Below are positions 59,380 to 64,000 of a stretch of 64,000 bases of DNA, piece by piece; the stretch's first letter is position 1; the number at the start of each line of letters is the position of its first letter. The DNA lies in contig OZ241860.1 of the NCBI GenBank assembly GCA_965203195.1, positions 1,736,001 to 1,800,000 on the forward strand, written 5' to 3'. This stretch comes from Bin87 sp965203195. Its GTDB lineage: Bacteria > Chloroflexota > Dehalococcoidia > Lucifugimonadales > UBA3495. The position numbers and the translations under genes are program-made. Below the pieces are notes generated by a model. It saw only the letters and a program-made list of their open reading frames with translations. It made no database searches and was not told the origin of the DNA.

Positions 59380-59760
59380 ATGGGAACTTTCAGCTATCCC
59401 CTGGAAGTAATAGCGGCGGACGGCAGCCGCTCCGCTACCGTGTCCACGCTGGTGGACACCGGCAGCACCTACACCTGCCTGCCGGCATCGTTGCTGCGGG
59501 AGCTGGGCATTGTCCCCTACCGGCGCATCCGGTCGGAGCTGGCCGACGGCAGCATAGTTGAGGATGACCTGGGGATAGTGAGTGTCCGGGTGCAGGGCGT
59601 CTATACGCCGACGCTGGCCATCTTTGCCGCGGAGGGCGCGCCGGCCTTGCTGGGCGCCTACACGCTGGAGGGCGCGCTGCTGGTCGTGGACCCGGTGCGG
59701 CAGCGCTTGCGCCCGACCCACGCGCTGCGGTATCGTCGTTCCAATGACAACAACGACTAA
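59380..59760 (+). CDS. Retropepsin-like aspartic protease 1
   Basis: 126 aa. Single-lobe clan AA protease acting as a dimer: catalytic STLVDTGSTYTCLPASLL, a flap ELADGSIVEDDLGIVS and the second hydrophobic-Gly motif PALLGAYTLEGALLVVDPV. No signal peptide. TGAACGAGG is weakly ribosome-site-like. First of three adjacent protease genes; targets unknown. Confidence 0.82.
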   Translation: MGTFSYPLEVIAADGSRSATVSTLVDTGSTYTCLPASLLRELGIVPYRRIRSELADGSIVEDDLGIVSVRVQGVYTPTLAIFAAEGAPALLGAYTLEGALLVVDPVRQRLRPTHALRYRRSNDNND

Positions 59761-59784
59761 CAACAATGACACGGAGGGTTCAGT

Positions 59785-60171
59785 ATGTCCCTATTCCAGG
59801 TAGATGTCGGCGTGGGCAACCTCGAGGGCGGCGACCTGGCCCCGGTGCGGGCTGTGGTGGACACCGGAGCGGCGCACTCAATGCTGCCCGCCTCGCTGAT
59901 GGCGCAGCTGCGGATCCAGCCGGATCAGGAGCTGGGCTTTATTCTGGCCGACGGCAGCCGGGTGCGCTACGGCTACGGGCTCGCCCGGTTCAGCATTGAG
60001 GGCCATGAACGCCCGGCGCCGGTCATCTTTGGGCCGGAGGACAACTGCCTGCTGGGTGCCTCCACCCTGGAGATTTTCAACCTGCTGGTGGACCCGGCCG
60101 GGGAACGCCTGTTGCCGGCCGAATGGGTGCCGCTGGGTTGGGGCGGCCCCCGGCGCGTGGCCGGGCTATAA
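59785..60171 (+). CDS. Retropepsin-like aspartic protease 2
   Basis: 128 aa. AVVDTGAAHSMLPASLM (catalytic Asp), FILADGSRVRYGYGLARFS flap and VIFGPEDNCLLGASTLEIFN. ACGGAGG 9 bases before ATG 59785. It starts 24 bp after protease 1 and is nearly the same as protease 3 (60369), about 10-15% residue difference by eye. Confidence 0.82.
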   Translation: MSLFQVDVGVGNLEGGDLAPVRAVVDTGAAHSMLPASLMAQLRIQPDQELGFILADGSRVRYGYGLARFSIEGHERPAPVIFGPEDNCLLGASTLEIFNLLVDPAGERLLPAEWVPLGWGGPRRVAGL

Positions 60172-60260
60172 TTATGGCAACCGCATCGGCATTGGCACCG
60201 GAAGCAACGCCGGTGCCAATCATCGACATGGCGCAATCGGCCGTCCTTGCGGGCGACGGC

Positions 60261-60344
60261 CGCGCGCTGCTGGTCGTTGACCCGGTGCGGCAGCGTTTGC
60301 GCCCGACCCACGCGCTGCGGTATCGTCATTCCAACGACAACTAA
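60261..60344 (+). pseudogene. Remnant of the 3' end of protease 1
   Basis: GCTGGTCGTTGACCCGGTGC and following bases repeat the last about 80 bases of the gene at 59380 (LVVDPVRQRLRPTHALRYRH). No start or catalytic part remains. Part of the tandem repeat unit of about 590 bp; a still shorter remnant (CTGGTCGTGGACCCGGTATA) is at 60880-60899. Confidence 0.8.
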
Positions 60345-60368
60345 CAACAATGACACGGAGGATTCAGT

Positions 60369-60755
60369 ATGTCTCTGTTCCAGGTAGATGTCGGCGTGGG
60401 CAACCTCGAGGGCGGCGACCTAGCCCCGGTGCGGCCCGTGGTGGACACCGGAGCGGCCCACTCGATGCTGCCCGCCTCGCTGATGGAGCACTTGCGGATC
60501 CGGCCGCACCGGGAGGTGGGCTTTATTCTGGCCGACGGCAGCCAGGTGCGCTACGACTACGGCTTCGCCCGGTTCAGCATTGACGGCGACGAAGGCCCGG
60601 CGCCGGTCATCTTTGGGCCGGAGGACAACTGCCTGCTGGGCGCCTCCACCCTGGAGGCTTTCAACCTGCTGGTGGATCCGGCCGGGGAAAGGCTGTTGCC
60701 GGCCGAATTGGTGCCGCTGGGCTGGGGCGGCCCCCGGCGCGCGGCCGGACTATGA
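60369..60755 (+). CDS. Retropepsin-like aspartic protease 3
   Basis: 128 aa. PVVDTGAAHSMLPASLMEHL, FILADGSQVRYDYGFARFSI and VIFGPEDNCLLGASTLEAFN. ACGGAGG before ATG 60369. Same length and sequence plan as protease 2, from tandem duplication. Differences cluster in the loop after the catalytic Asp helix (RIRPHREVG against RIQPDQELG), which could alter specificity. Confidence 0.82.
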   Translation: MSLFQVDVGVGNLEGGDLAPVRPVVDTGAAHSMLPASLMEHLRIRPHREVGFILADGSQVRYDYGFARFSIDGDEGPAPVIFGPEDNCLLGASTLEAFNLLVDPAGERLLPAELVPLGWGGPRRAAGL

Positions 60756-61095
60756 TTATGGCAACCGATACCGCATCGGCATTGGCGTTGGTACCGGAAG
60801 CAACGCCGGCGCCGGGGATACCGGCACCAATCATCGACGTGGCGCAATCGGCCGTCTTTGCGGGGGACTGCCGCGCGCTGCTGGTCGTGGACCCGGTATA
60901 GGGTTACTCAAAACTCGGGACGGCCCGGAGCGCGTTGCGAATTCCGTCACTTTCGTGAGCGATTTCCGCAGTGAACCCCCGGCGCGAATTTCGGCCGCGC
61001 CGCGCCGGAAATGGTGTACATTGCGCCCCGTCCGCCACAGAGCCGGTAGCCATGCGCGGCGGCGGTTTCAGGGCGGCAATTTCGCAGGCGAGGAT
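60756..61095 (+). other. Gene-free stretch after the protease repeats
   Basis: 340 bp. Up to 60900 it repeats 60172-60290 (ACCGCATCGGCATTGGC and GCGCAATCGGCCGTC). From 60900 the repeat ends and unique sequence leads into the truncated Fn3 gene; no promoter is clear. Confidence 0.4.
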
Positions 61096-61756
61096 ATGGA
61101 AACGATGAAAACGATGGTCTTGGCATTGGGCTTGGCCGCGGTTCTGGCGGCCGTGGTCGGGTTAAGTTTGGCGCTGTCCCCAAGTGGGATGCCGGCGCAA
61201 GCGCAGGGACAGGCCAGCCCGGCGGCGCCGGCCAACGTCCGGTCGGAGAATGGCTCCGCCGTCGGGCAGGCGGTGGTGAGGTGGGATGCGGTGGCGGACG
61301 CGGCGTATTACCGCATCGGCTGAGCAGTTCGTTGGGCGGGACACCGGAGGTGTCGGCTTCGTCGAAAATGTCGAAAACGTCGGTGCTTTCCAGGAAGCGG
61401 GGCCGGCGCAGGTTGGCCAGGTCGCAGATGCGGCCGACCATCTTGCGTGCGTCGGTGATGGTGGCTTTGGCCCTCAGTTCGTCCTGCCCGGTTTTGAGTT
61501 CGGCGATGTCGGCGTCGTGACGGGCTTGCCCGGCCTGAAGGTCGGCGAGGATACGGTTGGTCTGGACCATGTATTCCTCGACCGTAGCGGCCAGTTGCCG
61601 GAAGGCGGCCGGCAGCTGCCGGAGTTCCTCGTCCAGCACGTGCTGGCGTACTGCTTTGGCGATGGCAGGGTCGTGCGCCATCGCGCGCAGGATGTCGGCT
61701 ATGGTGTGCACCGGCGTCTGCTCGGCAGACGCCGGTATGCTGGCTGGCGTGGTCAT
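60947..61756 (-). pseudogene. Coiled-coil protein truncated at a junction
   Basis: The native part is 61324-61756 (about 144 aa): TVEEYMVQTNRILADLQAGQ and HDADIAELKTGQDELRAKA form a coiled coil, preceded by DILRAMAHDPAIAKAVRQHV and followed by ATITDARKMVGRICDLANLR and STDVFDIFDEADTSGVPPNE. Past NELLS the frame runs on into antisense of the Fn3 remnant, giving Pro/Arg-rich nonsense to 60947. Intact relatives of this type usually carry a further, possibly PD-(D/E)XK-like, domain; that is inference. Confidence 0.65.
61096..61323 (+). pseudogene. Truncated paralogue of the Fn3/LRR gene
   Basis: 75 codons. Signal peptide (MVLALGLAAVLAAVVGLSLA) and the first Fn3 strands through VADAAYYRIG, matching the first 70 or so residues of the protein at 7948, then TGA. 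Similarity to that gene stops at 61322, where the 3' part of the oppositely oriented coiled-coil gene begins. GAGG precedes the ATG, so a short secreted peptide might still be made. Confidence 0.8.
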
Positions 61757-61861
61757 GGGGTGCTCCCGGTCGGGTCGGGCTATTGTATCACTCCCACAGG
61801 CCCCGGCGGTAGCGGCGACCCGATGGCAGAATGACGCTGCCGCTCGGTTGGGTGCTACGGG

Positions 61862-62896
61862 TTACGCCAACGGTAGGTAGGGCAGAGCGTTGTCAGCCAG
61901 GAAAGTGTCGGCTATGCTGGCACCGTAGGTTGAGAGAGCTTGCTTGGCTTCACTGGGCAGAGAAGCGGATGCTTTGCGCCAGTCGTCGAGGCCGATGCGG
62001 CTGCCGGCTTCGGACGGTTCAATCCGGGTGATTTTGTCGCGTCCGATGAGCAGGCTGGCCTGTCCGATGGCATTCTGGGATTGAAAGTGCATGGCGGCAA
62101 AAATGACGTCCCACCAGAAGATGGCGCCGCCCAACGTAGCTTGCCACGGCCGTATGGCGTATGGCGTTTCACCGCATCCTATGCTTAGGATGGAGATGTC
62201 CGCCCGGCGGGTACTGAAGGCGGACAGCGCTTCAACCAACCCGATCATTATCGGGTTGTTGGCCCAGACGCCGCCATCGGCGAAAATGTAGCCGTCGCGC
62301 CGCAGGGGTTTGAAATAAGTTGGCGCCGCAGAGGTAGCCGCGGCTACCTTCGTCATCGGCTCATCGCCGTCGCGCCTATAATCCGGGTGGTGCGGCGTTT
62401 TGAACACGTAAACGTCGCTATGGCGCCCGTCCAGCGAAGGTATGCATAGGCGACAGCGTGCGTCGCGCAGTTGGCGGTCGCCCAGAACGCCGGCCAGAAT
62501 TCTGTCCAGGGGGCGCCTTTTGTAGGGGGCATGGAAGTAACGGCCTATTTTGCGCAGTTTCCGGAAGCGAGGTGGGAAAATCTCCCCGCCCTGGCTCTGG
62601 TACAAGGAGAGGAGGTCGGCAGCCGGTACGCCAGCCGCCAAACCCAAGGCGATGATGCCTCCGGTGGATGTGCCCACTACGAGGTCGAAGTAGTCGGCAA
62701 CCGACGCGCCGGCCAAGCAATGCCGTTCCAGCCCGGCCAAAATCGCCGCTGTGAAAATGCCCCTGATACCGCCTCCATCCAGGGACAGAATGTGAAACGG
62801 CCGGCCGGGTGGCCATTCGTTTCTCTGGCGACGGTGTTGCAAGATGCCCGCCCTGCGCGGGGGCGGATCGGGTATAGCATTCATCCGCAGGTCCAT
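61862..62896 (-). CDS. CBASS effector, patatin-like phospholipase (CapV/CapE type)
   Basis: 344 aa. Patatin hydrolase: RPFHILSLDGGGIRGIFTAA (oxyanion loop), the nucleophile elbow VVGTSTGGIIALGL (Ser) and the catalytic Asp in IFADGGVWANNP. In CBASS this enzyme is activated by a cyclic nucleotide and degrades membrane phospholipids of the infected cell. Overlaps the E2-like gene by 16 bases (or none if the ATG at 62884 is used). Last gene of the operon. Confidence 0.9.
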   Translation of the reverse strand: MDLRMNAIPDPPPRRAGILQHRRQRNEWPPGRPFHILSLDGGGIRGIFTAAILAGLERHCLAGASVADYFDLVVGTSTGGIIALGLAAGVPAADLLSLYQSQGGEIFPPRFRKLRKIGRYFHAPYKRRPLDRILAGVLGDRQLRDARCRLCIPSLDGRHSDVYVFKTPHHPDYRRDGDEPMTKVAAATSAAPTYFKPLRRDGYIFADGGVWANNPIMIGLVEALSAFSTRRADISILSIGCGETPYAIRPWQATLGGAIFWWDVIFAAMHFQSQNAIGQASLLIGRDKITRIEPSEAGSRIGLDDWRKASASLPSEAKQALSTYGASIADTFLADNALPYLPLA

Positions 62897-63309
62897 TCTC
62901 CAATCGTGTGCCAGATTTCATAGCACAAGAGCCATTCGCTGACCCACGGCACCATGTCGGCGATGGGGATGCCGGGGTGCCATTCGCCATTGCTGGCGTC
63001 GAACAGGCAGAGCGAGCGCAACCCCGGGCGTTCTGCGTATTCCAGGTGCGGAATAGGCTCGTTCGGCGCTTCGGGACGGCGGATAGGTGCTGGACACAGG
63101 ATCTCCGCCTCAGGGCGTGTCACTATCGTGGTTACGCCGCTTGGAACGGGACCTATGCGGCAGGAAATGCGAATGCGGTATCGCTTCCCGGCAGGGGTGA
63201 TACAGCCTTCCCAAATGACCCGGTCGCCTTTCCGGGTCAAATTCAGGTCAGGGTATCTTCTGCGCATCCCTCGGGTGTGCTCTTGCATGGACAGCGGTGT
63301 TTCACGCAT
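62881..63309 (-). CDS. CBASS E2-like protein (short type II)
   Basis: 142 aa. Ubiquitin-E2-like fold: WEGCITPAGKRYRIRISCRI, PHLEYAERPGLRSLCLFDAS with the likely catalytic Cys in SLCLF, and the C-terminal EWHPGIPIADMVPWVSEWLL then CYEIWHTIGEW, closely matching E2-only CBASS proteins. It lacks an E1 domain. In type II systems Cap2-like enzymes conjugate the CD-NTase C-terminus to targets. Overlaps the CD-NTase stop by 8 bases. Confidence 0.82.
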   Translation of the reverse strand: MRETPLSMQEHTRGMRRRYPDLNLTRKGDRVIWEGCITPAGKRYRIRISCRIGPVPSGVTTIVTRPEAEILCPAPIRRPEAPNEPIPHLEYAERPGLRSLCLFDASNGEWHPGIPIADMVPWVSEWLLCYEIWHTIGEWTCG

Positions 63310-64000
63310 CTGATGGCCTGTGGAACTGGTGCCGGCGCGTGGACCGGGTGTTGCGAGGCCGCTGGGCAGTTGCGCCCGCCGGAATCACTACACTGGCCGT
63401 GCGATCGCGGTGTTCGGTCCGCCCCGATTTGATTGCTTCGCCCAAGCGCTCGCCGTACCGTTTCAGAGCGTCTCTGGTGGGGTATTCACCAAACAGTTTG
63501 GCGAGGATTTTCCGCGTTTCGGCGGTGTCGGCGCCGGAGCGGATTTTCCGTACGTCGTCGGCGAAAGCGCGGATGTTGCTGACGAAGGTGCGCGCTTCCC
63601 GGCTGTCGACCGTCCAACGGTCGGTCAGGACATCCTCATCGCATACCGGGTTGGTGATCGGTTGACGGTTGGCGATGTGCCGTTCGATAAATGTGGCGAC
63701 CTTGCGAGTGGACGCTTCCAAGTCTGCGGACAGCGGCAGATTGGGATTCGATACCTCGGCCACAATGCGGGACAGCAGCACGGACGGCGGGCCGTTGTCC
63801 GTGCTGGACTGGTACTGGACATTGCGCCACTGCTTGATGAGCTGGAGCACAACCGTGGATTGCGATTTGTTCTCCACAACCTCGTGTTCCGGGACCGGCT
63901 CCTGGTCGGCAGCCATCTCGACTTGGTGCCGGTCGTAGTGCATGGCCAGCGACTTGAAGGCGGCCGCAAAGGGGTCGTCCTCCGTTTGGGTTTGCTTGTT
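63302..64000 (-). CDS. CD-NTase (cGAS/DncV-like nucleotidyltransferase), N-terminus outside the window
   Basis: 233 codons, open in frame at the window edge (begins NKQTQTEDDPFAAAFKSLAM), so the catalytic GS...DxD half is off the window. The C-terminal half shows LIKQWRNVQYQSSTDNGPPS, the helical insert and the family hallmark ITNPVCDEDVLTDRW, followed by ARTFVSNIRAFADDVRKI and a basic tail. Synthesises a cyclic oligonucleotide signal on infection. Identification relies on these C-terminal features and the E2-patatin neighbours. Confidence 0.8.
   Translation of the reverse strand, partial: NKQTQTEDDPFAAAFKSLAMHYDRHQVEMAADQEPVPEHEVVENKSQSTVVLQLIKQWRNVQYQSSTDNGPPSVLLSRIVAEVSNPNLPLSADLEASTRKVATFIERHIANRQPITNPVCDEDVLTDRWTVDSREARTFVSNIRAFADDVRKIRSGADTAETRKILAKLFGEYPTRDALKRYGERLGEAIKSGRTEHRDRTASVVIPAGATAQRPRNTRSTRRHQFHRPSDA

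Overview
The window is a GC-rich bacterial chromosome segment, dense with genes on both strands. No tRNA, rRNA, CRISPR array or transposase was recognised. The gene set points to a Chloroflexota bacterium of the Dehalococcoidia/SAR202 type, quite possibly host- or sponge-associated. It includes CaiB-type CoA-transferase, F420-type LLM oxidoreductase, MmgE/PrpD, UGSC selenoprotein, many lipoproteins with Thr-Pro linkers, LRR and Fn3 secreted proteins, and abundant toxin-antitoxin-like and methylase genes. This placement is inferred from gene content only.

Layout. 1-4020 (minus strand) holds a truncated hypothetical gene, a DNA methyltransferase, and two tandem copies of an MNT/HEPN-like pair whose nucleotidyltransferase motif and HEPN target tyrosine both look lost. 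4264-7716 is a three-gene catabolic set (CoA-transferase, atypical SDR, M24 peptidase). 7948-9378 encodes a secreted Fn3/LRR protein, followed by a strong terminator. A 774-bp repeat (9676-10449) recurs inverted at 28353-29125. The 18 kb between the copies carries a YceI lipoprotein, a beta-propeller lipoprotein, Uma2 nuclease, an LprG/P55-like lipoprotein-exporter pair, EEP hydrolase, MBL hydrolase, a HicAB-like pair, aldo/keto reductase, Dcm + Vsr, two thioredoxin-like lipoproteins and a D-glutamate cyclase-like protein.

29147-33307 (minus) is one tight operon: four tandem PaREP1/HEPN-like genes, then mnmA, rnhB and yraN. 33572-39990 holds an LLM oxidoreductase, a Pht5/NMT1-like protein, dcd, a UGSC selenoprotein read through an in-frame UGA, tgt and a TauE-type permease. 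40058-43147 is a fused restriction-modification protein with a perfect hairpin inside its reading frame. 43779-45146 is MmgE/PrpD.

45324-54752 is a duplicated two-gene cassette of large secreted Ig-like proteins. Each cassette has the same upstream promoter (TTGCCA-N17-GATAAT) and G/C homopolymers of 21-26 bases in its leader, the structure expected of phase-variable surface loci. 55277-56336 has an intact and a truncated copy of a two-TM protein with Glu-Gly repeats. 56691-59316 carries a hypothetical protein, a deacetylase-type amidohydrolase and an enoyl-CoA hydratase. 59380-60755 has three tandem small retropepsin-like aspartic proteases with repeat remnants. At 61322 a truncated Fn3 gene is joined to a truncated coiled-coil gene. 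The right edge holds a short type II CBASS anti-phage operon: a cut-off CD-NTase, an E2-like protein and a patatin-like phospholipase.
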